39,866 nucleotides of DNA, from positions 1 through 39,866 of the forward strand of contig MPUH01000689.1 of NCBI GenBank assembly GCA_001970955.1, in the 5' to 3' direction. The stretch is from Stentor coeruleus. Lineage: Eukaryota > Ciliophora > Heterotrichea > Heterotrichida > Stentoridae. Made by a program: the position numbers and the translations under genes. Positions 28,028 through 37,227 of this stretch are shown here, piece after piece (the stretch's first letter is position 1; the number at the start of each line of letters is the position of its first letter). Below the pieces are notes generated by a model. It was not told the origin of the DNA. It saw only the letters and a program-made list of their open reading frames with translations, and made no database searches.

Positions 28028-31000
28028 TTAAACCCCTGCTAAATCCTTGAGTTCTACATAAAAATTACCAAAACTGCCAATTCCATATCCACCAAGCTTA
28101 TTCTTCAGCACTGCAATGCAAAACCCTTCAGGCGATACATTATTCGTTCTTTCATTTTTCCTTACTTCTTCAAACAGCTTAACTATCTCATGATCCTTCA
28201 AGTTAGGCTCTATATTCATCATAGCCCTTTCAAATTCAATTTGATCTAACGATCTAAATTTGATAGTCTGTCTAAGTTTATTATAATCTTCAATCATTTC
28301 TAATTCATACTCTTCAATAAAAGCATTTAAAACTTGGACTTTTGTGACCATTGCTATTTTTGTATAGATTTTTTCTTTGTATATTGAGAAATCAACTTTG
28401 CCTACCCATTCTTCCATTGTTATAACTCCATTACTATTTGTGTCGATATAAGCACATATTGCTTCAGCTTCTTCTTGGGTTATCCAGATGCCTAATGTAT
28501 AACGAATGCCATCGACGAATTCGTGGTAGTCAAGAGAATTGGTACTATTGTTATCAAGGAGTTCAAAGAAATGCTTGGGTTTTTTATTGGTTTTTGCCAT
28601 AGTGCCTAAGACTTTTAAGAGTGCGATTTCAAGTTTTTGTTCACTGTCTTTGTGGATTGATAGGATAAGACGTTCTCCGACGTCTCTATGATTTTTACAC
28701 ACTTTCATAACTAATTCCATAACATCCACAATCGACGCATGTCCTCCATATTGTATAATCTCATAATGATCAGCAAACTTGCTGAGCTTATTACTCAAAG
28801 ATATCCCATTAAACAAATGCTGCACAGTTAAAAGGAAAACCGAAAAATCCACCGATATCGGCCTTGAATGATATAATGCCAAAAGTCTACAAAAGAAAAC
28901 TCCATAAGGATGATTCAGTTTATTCAACTCTTCCAAAGACTGACTCATCGCCTTAAGCTGTTTATTTGCCAAGCTCTGCAATCCAAAATGTGATAACATA
29001 AAATCCATAGTAAACTCAGCAGCATGTCTTGGTCTTCTTTTCAAAGCTAAATCAAGCTTATCGACCTTATTTTTTTCTTCCATAAGACTTTCCATCAATT
29101 TCCATAAATTCGAATATATCATAGGGGGTTCTTTTTTCATCTTTAATACCTTATCAAGTAAAGGATTATTTCTTACATCAATATCAGCTAAACTTTCAAC
29201 TATAAGCATTTCTTGTAAACTCATATAACTTGAACTAGCTGAACTTTCACTATGCATACTAGGTCTTTCATATACAAAAGCTTTTTCTGAACTCACAGGC
29301 TGTAATTTAAGTTCATATATCTGTTCACTTAGTTTCTGGTTTATTTCAGATAGCTCAAGGATTGCCATTTCTTTTTCAACACAAGATTTACGAAGGTCTT
29401 CTTTTTCATCGATTATACTATGGAAGCTTTTATCAAGGTCTTTTAAGGTTTTATCAAATCTAGGATCAGTTAAAGATAATAACTGGGTGAATTTTTGTGG
29501 TGATAATCTGATATCTTCTGATGGGTCTGAGGATTTATCGACAAGATCATTTTTCAGAAAGTCTTGGAGATCTTTGAGTCTATGGATTTCGTTTTGTGCT
29601 GTTTCAAATTCAGCTTCATAATATTTGAGCTTGTCTTTGAGTAGTTCGATTTGATTGGTAGCTTCTAAGATTTCAGAGTTCATGGCGTCTTCTTGGATTT
29701 TTAAACGGGATTTCAAGGTTTCGAGCTCACGAGCTAAGATGTTTTTCGAATACAAAATATCCCCTTTTTCTATGTTCCAGTCTTCTTGGTATTTTATATG
29801 CTTATCACATGCTTCTATATATAAATCTTCAATTGACCTTAGGTTTTCTTTTGTACTTCCAAGATCATCAGCTAGTCTATCCCTATCATCAGTAATATCT
29901 TTAAGGGCTTTTTGTAAAGCTTGAATTTGAAGCTTATATTGTGACTTTTTATCTTGAAGCTTTTTTATAATTTCCCTTTGGTCATTTAGCAGCTTCTCAG
30001 AATCTGAAAGCTTTTTATTCCCATATAGATCTTCTGATGGGATTTGGAACCTTGACCCCTCACTATCTTCAGCGCATATCATAGACTTCCCTTGCTGCTT
30101 TTTTTGTAATTTGTTCAAATTGTCTTCAAGTTTAAACTTAATTTCTTCAAGGCTTTTGTTTTTATAATGCAATTGCTCGTTTATATCTTTTTGCACCTCT
30201 AAAGCTTTGTTTAAATAATTCAGCTTATCTAACATACTTTCTCTATCACTTTGTGCTATTGAAACTGTCGCATGAGTACTTTCTGTATATCTATCATGAG
30301 CTGACTGGTTATCTCTTTTTGAATCCTTCTCAGAAGCATCATCAAAACTCTTAAAAGTCCCACTATTCCTTATATTCTCCAAAACCCTATCCCGTTCATC
30401 CAAATTCTTAGCCAACAAAGCATTGTTCGAACTAAGTGCTTGAGCTAATGCTTTATTAACACTTAAATCCCTTTCAATTTCTTCAAGCTTTATATCTTTT
30501 TCTATAAGTTTTTCTTTGAAATTCTTTATAATATCTTTCAAAGTTTTTATTTCTGAGTTTTTAATCTCAATATTCGACTGATATAATGCTATGTCAGGAA
30601 TCGAACTTTCCATAAGTTTCTTAAGGTTATTCGTACTATCTTCAAGGCGATTTTTCTGATCAAGAAGCTTTTCTATTTCTCCAGATAAGTCATCAATTAC
30701 TTCTTTGCAAAAAGATTTCTCGTTAACTTGTACACCTTGTGACTGGTTCATTGCTTTTTTTCTTAATCTAGCACCAAAGCCAACATCATCTTCACTTTGT
30801 CCAGTATCATAAGGGCCTTTAGATTGAGTCCCAGATCTTGAGTGTTTAGGGATATTTTCAACAGGCAGAGGTTCTTCAAAGAGCTGAAACTCAGTGATAA
30901 AATTTCTTTTTAGGATTAAAAAGTAATGCAGGCACAATAATACTAATACAATATCTATAAAAAAACAATATACCATGCCACTACCCTCACTTATAAGTCT

Positions 31001-31465
31001 CGCTGATGATCCAAAAGTGCCTAATATGCTATAACTAACAAGAGAGACCATTAATATTGCTGGGGACAACACATTAGTTGATTCATATTTTCCCGGGCCA
31101 CGACCTGTATATACCCACCATAAGCTGAAAGCTGAATTTAATATACAAAACTGTAAAACTAGTAATGATATTATATAAAAGTATCCTCCAGCTTGGAGTT
31201 TTGGTAATACTAAGCATAAGTCTTTGAGTGGAAAGTCTTGATTTATATCACATACTGTTAAAAGACTAGAGATTTTTGTCTGTAATTCTAAGTTTTGAAA
31301 TTCTGATGATGGGGATTGGAAGGATATTGAAAATAGACCAATGTCTAATGATAAGTCTTTAGTGGTGTATCCTGTGAAAAAAGTGTAGCACAGTGAGTAT
31401 AGGAGGAAGAGAGAGCAAATGATCTGAGCTGAGATGTTTAGCTTAGCATGATAAGAAAAGTTCAT
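28028..31465 (-). CDS. Four-helix membrane protein with giant coiled coil and two EF-hands
   Basis: 1145 aa in one uninterrupted frame. Four hydrophobic helices lie in the first 190 residues (about 10-31, 95-118, 132-152, 162-185), with a long loop between helices 1 and 2 that carries Cys. Residues about 240-720 are almost unbroken coiled coil. A mainly helical part follows. Two EF-hand loops lie near 970-981 (DNNSTNSLDYHE) and 1007-1018 (DTNSNGVITMEE); the second is canonical at positions 1, 3, 5, 6, 8, 9 and 12. A calcium-responsive link between a membrane and a cytoskeletal or cortical structure is a reasonable inference for a large contractile ciliate, but no named family is recognised. 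ATG at 31465, stop TAA. Confidence 0.85.
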   Translation of the reverse strand: MNFSYHAKLNISAQIICSLFLLYSLCYTFFTGYTTKDLSLDIGLFSISFQSPSSEFQNLELQTKISSLLTVCDINQDFPLKDLCLVLPKLQAGGYFYIISLLVLQFCILNSAFSLWWVYTGRGPGKYESTNVLSPAILMVSLVSYSILGTFGSSARLISEGSGMVYCFFIDIVLVLLCLHYFLILKRNFITEFQLFEEPLPVENIPKHSRSGTQSKGPYDTGQSEDDVGFGARLRKKAMNQSQGVQVNEKSFCKEVIDDLSGEIEKLLDQKNRLEDSTNNLKKLMESSIPDIALYQSNIEIKNSEIKTLKDIIKNFKEKLIEKDIKLEEIERDLSVNKALAQALSSNNALLAKNLDERDRVLENIRNSGTFKSFDDASEKDSKRDNQSAHDRYTESTHATVSIAQSDRESMLDKLNYLNKALEVQKDINEQLHYKNKSLEEIKFKLEDNLNKLQKKQQGKSMICAEDSEGSRFQIPSEDLYGNKKLSDSEKLLNDQREIIKKLQDKKSQYKLQIQALQKALKDITDDRDRLADDLGSTKENLRSIEDLYIEACDKHIKYQEDWNIEKGDILYSKNILARELETLKSRLKIQEDAMNSEILEATNQIELLKDKLKYYEAEFETAQNEIHRLKDLQDFLKNDLVDKSSDPSEDIRLSPQKFTQLLSLTDPRFDKTLKDLDKSFHSIIDEKEDLRKSCVEKEMAILELSEINQKLSEQIYELKLQPVSSEKAFVYERPSMHSESSASSSYMSLQEMLIVESLADIDVRNNPLLDKVLKMKKEPPMIYSNLWKLMESLMEEKNKVDKLDLALKRRPRHAAEFTMDFMLSHFGLQSLANKQLKAMSQSLEELNKLNHPYGVFFCRLLALYHSRPISVDFSVFLLTVQHLFNGISLSNKLSKFADHYEIIQYGGHASIVDVMELVMKVCKNHRDVGERLILSIHKDSEQKLEIALLKVLGTMAKTNKKPKHFFELLDNNSTNSLDYHEFVDGIRYTLGIWITQEEAEAICAYIDTNSNGVITMEEWVGKVDFSIYKEKIYTKIAMVTKVQVLNAFIEEYELEMIEDYNKLRQTIKFRSLDQIEFERAMMNIEPNLKDHEIVKLFEEVRKNERTNNVSPEGFCIAVLKNKLGGYGIGSFGNFYVELKDLAGV

Positions 31466-31997
31466 ATTTTATTATTGTTAAGATTGGTTTAGGATATGAT
31501 GATGATTTGAAGGAAGAACCAAAATTATAAGGTGTTAAAGGGTTTGAGGATTGATAAGGAGGATTTTGTTATGTTGTTAGAAATGAGGTTTCGTTTTGGT
31601 TTAGATTGATAAGCTTTTATAGCATGTTTTTTACTAGTATTTGGAAGGCTGTATTATTTGGGTTATGAAATATATTTTTTTAATTTTATTATGGTTTTGC
31701 GGATAATGCTTTACTAATAAAACATTAAGCATGCTTCTGAAGTAATGAGAAATACTATAATATTTCCAAACAAAAATTCAATATTATATAGTAAATATCT
31801 AATTCATCCTAACCTCACAAAAAATCCCTTTATTTCAAAGCTATTAACAAAAAAAACATTTTCCACCACCAACACCTATATACAAAGCATAAACTTAGAA
31901 AATCATATATCAAATCTAATCTTTGCATCTAAAATCCTATAAAAATATCCTTATGTACAACAAAAACCATCTAAAACAAAAACCAATTAAATATTTT
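31466..31997. other. Intergenic region, nothing recognised
   Basis: AT-rich DNA between two minus-strand coiled-coil genes. A 65-codon open run on the plus strand (31745-31942) is low complexity and not convincing. Confidence 0.45.
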
Positions 31998-33566
31998 TCA
32001 TACGAAACTGCGGTCTAAAACCGTGATCAGCCTTTTTATTATATTGTTTATTCTCCCTAATACATTTGACATACTAGGGTTATCTTGAATACTTTCAGCC
32101 CATTTTTCCATATACCCAACTTCTTCTCTGAACTTTTCCTTCCAAAGCTCAACAGTTTCTTCTGCAACTTTAAACTTTTCTTCAGCTTCAACTAAAATTC
32201 TTTTTTTGCTTTGCTTTATTTTCTCTTTGAGTTCTGAGTTTTTTCCTGTGAGTCCAGCTATTTTTTCTTGGCTCTGGGTTTCTAATTCACGCATTTTTTC
32301 TTGTAATTCTCCGTATTTGCTTCCTAAACTCAGAAGTTCTTGTTTGCATTTTTCGCCTTGGGTTTGTTTTTTTTCCCAGATGTCGTAATCGGTTTGATAT
32401 TTTATTAGTAGATTCCTTAGTTTGCTATCAAGGTCATTTAGCATTTCTTGAAGTTTTTCTCTATCTTGGTTTAGATTTCCTATGTCTTCTTCTTTAACTT
32501 TAAGAAGCAAAAGGCTATTTTCATACTTTTCTTCAAGCATTTCAATCTCCTGATTTTTTTTCTGTATCTCCCCTGCCATATCATTTTTCATATTACCTAT
32601 TGTTGTTGACATAACCTTCTCATGTTGCTGGGAAATCCCAGCAACCTCCTTCGCATTTCTAACTTTCTCTTGTTCAATCGCTTCAGCTAGTTTCTGTATT
32701 TCTGTTGACAATTCTTTGTTTTTATTAGTAATCTCAAATATTATTTCGTTTTTTGTATGCAACTCCGCTTTGACCGCATTTGCTTTTTTTAAAGCTTCAC
32801 TAGCCTGGTCTTGAAACTCTCCAGCTGTTCCTTCAAATTCTTCTTTTGTCTTAATAGTTTCCTTTAATTCTTGACTTAATGCTTGTATTTGCTTATCTTT
32901 TTGCTGGATAATCATTCTAAACTTTTCCTCAGACACAATCATCGTTTTTTCTAATTCTTGAGATTTTTCTGTATACATACTCTCCATATCTTCCTTACAT
33001 TTCTGCATGTTTTCATACAAATCTTTGCATTCTTTGTCTTTAGTTTCTAATGAGTATTCAACATCTTTGTATGCATTTTTATATACAAAATTCTCTTCTT
33101 TTAGCTGATAATTGTCTCGTTCAAGAACTTTTATTTGTTCTTCAAAGGATAAAAATGAGTTTTTCCAATCTTCTAAGGTCCGTTGTTTGTTGGAAATATC
33201 TGTTTTGAGCTCTTGGATTATATCTTCAAGTTTCCTTAGTTCTTTTTCTAGAGTTTCGGTTTTGACTTGCTCCCGGTCATAGAGGTCTTCAAGTTTTTCA
33301 AAGTCTTCGATCATTTCTCGATTTCGTTCGGTGAGTTTTTTGTTTTCTGAGATTAGTTCTTCAATTTTGGCCATGTATTCTACTGAGGAGTATCGCATGT
33401 CTGTGATTTGTTCTTCGATTTCAAGGTTTTTTTTCCTGAGGAGACGGTTTTCGTTCTCAGCTTCTTGACGCCATTTCTTTTCTTTTACTAGGGTGTCTTG
33501 AAGTTCTTGCATGCTGTCTCTGTATTTTGTTAAGAGGCTAGTGCGAGGTAAATCTGTTTCCGCCAT
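31998..33566 (-). CDS. Long coiled-coil protein, 522 aa, with C-terminal NPxMSxVLG motif
   Basis: Nearly the whole protein (about 10-490) is heptad-repeat coiled coil, rich in Glu, Lys and Leu, with no other domain. The last 35 residues differ: WAESIQDNPSMSNVLGRI followed by a hydrophobic helix (NNIIKRLITVLDRSFV). The DNPSMSNVLG string closely matches QNPVMSKVLG in the 105-aa protein at 19310-19627. The stop is TGA, more support for TGA as a terminator. A filament or centrosome/basal-body type role is guessed from composition only. ATG at 33566 (MAETDLPRTS). It is transcribed away from the phosphatase gene. Confidence 0.8.
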   Translation of the reverse strand: MAETDLPRTSLLTKYRDSMQELQDTLVKEKKWRQEAENENRLLRKKNLEIEEQITDMRYSSVEYMAKIEELISENKKLTERNREMIEDFEKLEDLYDREQVKTETLEKELRKLEDIIQELKTDISNKQRTLEDWKNSFLSFEEQIKVLERDNYQLKEENFVYKNAYKDVEYSLETKDKECKDLYENMQKCKEDMESMYTEKSQELEKTMIVSEEKFRMIIQQKDKQIQALSQELKETIKTKEEFEGTAGEFQDQASEALKKANAVKAELHTKNEIIFEITNKNKELSTEIQKLAEAIEQEKVRNAKEVAGISQQHEKVMSTTIGNMKNDMAGEIQKKNQEIEMLEEKYENSLLLLKVKEEDIGNLNQDREKLQEMLNDLDSKLRNLLIKYQTDYDIWEKKQTQGEKCKQELLSLGSKYGELQEKMRELETQSQEKIAGLTGKNSELKEKIKQSKKRILVEAEEKFKVAEETVELWKEKFREEVGYMEKWAESIQDNPSMSNVLGRINNIIKRLITVLDRSFV

Positions 33567-33744
33567 ATTAGATAAATACTATTTGTGCTTAAGCAATCTT
33601 TTGCTGTTTATTATTTGTATTATTAGAGGATTGCTATATGGAATAGAATTGCTTGGATATGCTTATAGAACTATAGCGCATTATAATCTTCAATAAACAT
33701 CGCTTTGATAATTTTATAGTAAACCCAAAAATATTGAATCCCAT

Positions 33745-33900
33745 AATAAAACTTAAGGAAATATGATATTTAAAGGAAGTAGTAGTGAAAATATCACTGG
33801 GATACCCGGGAGAATACCTTTGTTTTTTCCTTAAATGGCCTAGTCGAAATCAAACCTGTCGTCTTCACATGCAGTTTAACTGTGTGTTTATTCAAACAGT
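33745..33900. ncRNA. Candidate structured RNA, identity unknown
   Basis: A GC-richer island with several inverted repeats. TTAAGGAAA (33753-33761) pairs with TTTCCTTAA (33826-33834), a perfect 9 bp. Inside is the hairpin AGTGA-aaata-TCACT (33784-33798) and the palindromic CCCGGG near 33806. Downstream, CACA..CAGTT with AACTGTGTG (33866-33886) and TGTTT/AAACA (33885-33898) can form hairpins. There is no coding frame through it. I could not match it to U1, U2, U4, U5, U6, 5S, SRP or telomerase RNA from memory. Strand is undetermined. Confidence 0.33.
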
Positions 33901-34013
33901 AACAATCTCCTCATAAACACATAAGATTACTTATAAATCAATATAAAATTTGGAAAAATAATAAAGTTGATGTATGTAGTAATATCATAAAAGTCCTATA
34001 TAAAATGAAATAA

Positions 34014-34055
34014 AATCATATAGTAATCATATAGTAATCATATAGTAATCATATA
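34014..34055. repeat. 11-bp tandem repeat (AATCATATAGT), nearly four copies
   Basis: Three perfect copies at 34014-34046 and a partial fourth to 34055. It lies upstream of the phosphatase gene. It is either a simple minisatellite or a regulatory cluster; nothing decides between them. Confidence 0.85.
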
Positions 34056-34531
34056 AAAGCTTTCATACCTAATTATTTTATAACTTTCATTCATTTTTTT
34101 CAAAGCATAGCTTTATAATCCCATTTTATATCAGAATAGCAAAGTATATAAAGCAAAAGCTCATTTATGTTAGCATATAGTCGTATTATACTTTAAAAAA
34201 TTTAAATAAGTTTTTTGCATGAAATTATATTTTTTATTACTAATACCAATATCAGTAATTTTTTAAGTTTATTACCATATGCTTAGAAATATAATTTTTC
34301 AATCTTTGATATTTTTATAGTATCAAACCTAATTTCCTAAGATTTTTTAAAACTTTTTGCTCAAACCTGCTTAGTTCTATATAAAAAAAATTGTTGTCAA
34401 AATTTTATAATCTCTATAAAACTCCGATAATTATTCTTTTTAATATATCCTCTAAAATCTTACACTTTATTAGAAATAACAAAAAGTCAATTATATCTTA
34501 TATCTAAGCAAATACTGATATTATTGAAAAT

Positions 34532-35079
34532 ATGCAGGCTGCTTCAGAAGGGAGTAATTTTGCTAGAATTTTTCGAGATTCAGCAATCCCTATGCACGAA
34601 ATTGAGCCTGGACTTTACCTTGGGAGTTTAGACGCAGGAAAAAATTATCAATTATTAAAAGATAACAACATCACTCATATACTTGCAATACTCGATACAT
34701 TTCGCTATATGACTAATTTTGAAGGTATCAACTATCATCAAANACATTTCGCTATATGACTAATTTTGAAGGTATCAACTATCATCAAATTGAACTCTCT
34801 GACTCAACTCAAGCAACTCTTACATCCCATTTGCCTGAGGCTTTATCTTTCATAGAACAAGCTAGAAGGGCTAATCAAAATGTGTTAGTTCACTGTGCAG
34901 CAGGGATTTCTCGCAGTGCAAGCTTTGTCATAGCTTATATCATGGTGAAATACAACTATTCTTTTGATCAAGCTAAAGAATTAGTCAAGCAAAAACGAGG
35001 GTGTGTATGGCCAAACTCAGGTTTTAAGTGTCAGTTAAATGCATTGAATGTGGAGGAGTATAGAAAATACTTAAATTAA
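34532..35079 (+). CDS. Dual-specificity protein phosphatase (DUSP type)
   Basis: As assembled the gene is split into two overlapping frames, but only because of the 47-bp N34743 duplication. Collapsing it gives one 166-aa catalytic domain. Family features: an N-terminal strand region with PGLYLGSLDA at 26-35, THILAIL near 48-54, the general acid Asp75 in IELSDS, and the active-site loop VHCAAGISRSAS with Cys106 and Arg112 (HCx5R). The domain matches small atypical dual-specificity phosphatases that remove phosphate from Tyr and Ser/Thr; no kinase-binding or other domain is attached. The stop TAA is 6 bp from the stop of the opposing ankyrin gene. ATG at 34532. Confidence 0.92.
34697..34789. 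repeat. 46-bp duplication around N34743 inside the phosphatase gene
   Basis: Positions 34697-34742 and 34744-34789 are identical with N at 34743. The 47-bp offset is not a multiple of three and causes a false frameshift. Removing one copy plus the N restores an intact phosphatase domain, strong internal evidence that this pattern is an assembly artefact. Confidence 0.93.
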
Positions 35080-35085
35080 TACAAG

Positions 35086-35901
35086 TTATTTCATAAAAGG
35101 GCTTGTGCTTCGAGTGTCCGAAGCAAATCTGCTAAACCTTATTATGTTCTTTTCTTTAGCTGTAAACGATTTAAATATTTGCGTATGTTTAGAATTCAGA
35201 TAGTTTTCTAATGACCTTTTAGCTTGAGGGGAAGCCACACCAGCATCAGCTGGCATTATTGGGATTTTCGCAAGTCCTTGTAATGAAAACCTTGGATGTT
35301 TAATAAGATAAGTACTATGATGTTCATGTTTTCTAGTCCTATCTCTTTTGAAATCCTCTTGAATCCTCCACAAATACTCCACTACCTGTTGTATCCTCTC
35401 TGTTTCTGATAAACTTTTACTCGACTCTTGGTTGTTTCTTGCAATATCCAACGGTACCTGCCCTTTGTTATTCTGCACTATAACTGGAAACTTTAAATCT
35501 TCAATACACAAACGGATAACCGGAAGATGTGACCTTAAAGCCGCTAAATGCAACATTGTATTACCTGAAAAATCTCTTATAGATATATTTGCATTATAAG
35601 ATAACAATAATCTTATAAGATTGAGGTTGCCAACTAAGCTTGCAATTAGAATAGCAGTTTGTCCTAAGCAATCAAAAGCATTGATAGTAGCTCCTGATTG
35701 CAAGAGGAAATGGGTTACTTCGTAAAGTTCAAGCTCTATTGTATGTAAAAGAGGATATGTATATCCTGGTAGAATGTTTCCATGTGTGTCACGGCTACGA
35801 ATTTGATAGTTTGCTGGAAACCCTGAACGGAGAATTTCAATTGCCCTGCTTTCGTTCTTTGACTCGATTGATGCGATGAACTCGCTTTCCCATGCGTTCA
35901 T
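35086..35901 (-). CDS. Ankyrin-repeat protein
   Basis: 271 aa. Ankyrin repeats occupy about residues 45-155: YPLLHTIELELYEVTHFLLQSGATINAFD, GQTAILIASLVGNLNLIRLLLSYNANISIRD and GNTMLHLAALRSHLPVIRLCIE are successive units (each described here in part by its consensus helix pair), with a weaker fourth ending GQVPLDIAR. Residues 160-271 are charged and basic with no recognised domain, likely a binding tail. An interaction scaffold is the expected role and the partner is unknown. It converges on the phosphatase gene with 6 bp between stop codons, so the two 3' UTRs must overlap. ATG at 35901, stop TAA. Confidence 0.88.
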   Translation of the reverse strand: MNAWESEFIASIESKNESRAIEILRSGFPANYQIRSRDTHGNILPGYTYPLLHTIELELYEVTHFLLQSGATINAFDCLGQTAILIASLVGNLNLIRLLLSYNANISIRDFSGNTMLHLAALRSHLPVIRLCIEDLKFPVIVQNNKGQVPLDIARNNQESSKSLSETERIQQVVEYLWRIQEDFKRDRTRKHEHHSTYLIKHPRFSLQGLAKIPIMPADAGVASPQAKRSLENYLNSKHTQIFKSFTAKEKNIIRFSRFASDTRSTSPFMK

Positions 35902-35984
35902 TGGAAGAATTTATATTTATGTGATAATGTTTTATTTGGATTTTTGTCTGGATAAGACTTTTGGTATTAGAAGAAAAGTGAATA
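35902..35984. other. Short spacer upstream of the ankyrin gene
   Basis: AT-rich leader of the ankyrin gene, merging into the EF-hand relic. Nothing further is recognised. Confidence 0.4.
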
Positions 35985-36258
35985 TGAGGATTTGAAAGCT
36001 TATAAAATGTTCAAAGATATCTAAGACCTTCTAGATTATCATAATTGAATAAGTATAATCGCAAAATTAGTTGTAGAAAAACTAGATATGAACTGTAAAG
36101 ACTTTCTGAACAAATCTGAGATCAAAGATTTATTAAGAAGTTGCTGAAGAGATAGACACAAAAGTAAAATCTGGAGAAATAGAAGAAATATTTATAAAAT
36201 TGATGAAAATAAGATAATAAAAGTTACTACAAATGAAACTGATTCAATAATAAAGTGA
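35985..36258 (+). pseudogene. Decayed EF-hand (calmodulin/CDPK-like) gene fragment
   Basis: The plus strand in one frame encodes an EF-hand loop DMNCKDFLNKSE (36085-36120) and a second, DENKIIKVTTNE (36202-36237). Helix-like flanks are present: YEDLKAYKMFKD before and EIKDLLRSC after the first. Both loops keep acidic or polar residues at 1, 3, 9 and 12, but the central Gly is lost in both. The frame has stops at 36022, 36046 and 36145. The linker between the hands makes sense only in another frame (EEIDTKVKSGEIEEIF), so at least two indels are present. No 15-nt intron repairs it. It looks like a dead C-terminal lobe of a calmodulin-like protein. Confidence 0.5.
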
Positions 36259-36372
36259 ATATTAACTTATTTAATAAACAACCCTCCTTTAAATTGATAT
36301 AAAAGTTTTCCTAAATATTTCCCTTACTTATTATTTATTTTCCTAGAGATTATATAAAGCCTTATAAAATTA

Positions 36373-37227
36373 TTAAACTTTTCTTAAAGATAGAAGTTTT
36401 TTAATCATGATTTTCAGGATATCATTTTGCTCATTAAGTTCTTCTCTCTGCGTTAATTCTTTCAAAAGGTTTTCATTTTCTTTAGAAATCTTTTCTTGTA
36501 GTTCTTCGACTCTTTTTTCTATAGTTGCCTTCTTAAAAATGTAAGGATTAGTGCTTTTTGTGATTGTTTCAGGCAATTCATATTCTAGAAAATCAAATTT
36601 CGTGAAGCTGATCTCATTAAAGTCATTAAACTCTCTAAATAACTTTTGTTCATCCGCAAAGCTTTCAATAACCTTTTCGCGCTCTTCATCATTAAATAAA
36701 TCCAAAAAAGTATTAGACAATTTCCCTTCAGTTATAAGTACCTTTGTTTCATCAGGAAATCCATCATAAATGATAGAAATAAGTTCCTTCTTACTTTCTC
36801 CATGACTTTCTGCTAATCCAGTCAAAATTCTAAAGGCATTTATGCTAAATGATAAGTCTTTATTCTGATTCGATTTCATTGAAAATTTTTCCCAATTCAA
36901 TTTGACTTTTTTGTATCCTATTTCAATAAGTTTTTCTAAAAGAGCTAGGATTGGTTTTTCTGTGCGTTTTTGTATTTTCAAAACAATTTCTAGCTTCTTT
37001 TTATTTAATCTTGCTCTAAATACCCTCTGAATCTTTAAGGCTGAACCAAATTTATGTTTCTTATCTCTCTAAATGGTTTTTACCTTTTTCTTTATATAGA
37101 AGTCATCCGAAAAATTTGGGTTGTACGAAGGTACGATTCGATATGAATTTTTGCTTGAACTTTTACTTTTGCTGGATATTCCTGTCAGATCTTGGGATTT
37201 TTCATTGCTGACTTTACTTATTTCCAT
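36373..37227 (-). CDS. IQ-motif protein of unknown function, one 15-nt intron
   Basis: The gene is revealed by splicing. Exon 1 is 37227-37084 (48 codons, MEISKVSNEK...), the intron is 37069-37083 and exon 2 is 37068-36373. The protein is 279 aa. Exon 2 opens with a calmodulin-binding IQ motif at about residues 61-72 (IQRVFRARLNKK). A helical, acidic region follows, ending in a coiled coil (EKRVEELQEKISKENENLL, about 230-255) and a basic tail. Without the intron the frame would be read from a TTG and would miss exon 1 and the IQ motif. Calmodulin binding is inferred. ATG at 37227, stop TAA. Confidence 0.8.
37069..37083 (-). other. 15-nt intron of the IQ-motif gene (GTAAAAACCATTTAG)
   Basis: GTA...TAG, 15 nt, phase 0. 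It contains an in-frame TAG. Its removal joins a clean ATG-led exon to the IQ motif exon in the same frame. A is at position 10. Confidence 0.85.

Larger units (their letters stand above)
33567..34531. other. Intergenic region with a structured island and a small tandem repeat
   Basis: Divergent promoter region between the 522-aa coiled coil and the phosphatase. It contains the GC-richer island at 33745-33900 and the 11-bp tandem repeat at 34014-34055, listed separately. The rest is AT-rich and featureless. Confidence 0.5.

Noticed and set aside
34532..34789. Frameshifted (pseudogene) dual-specificity phosphatase
   Set aside because: The shift is caused wholly by the duplicated 46 bp around N34743; collapsing it gives an intact catalytic domain.
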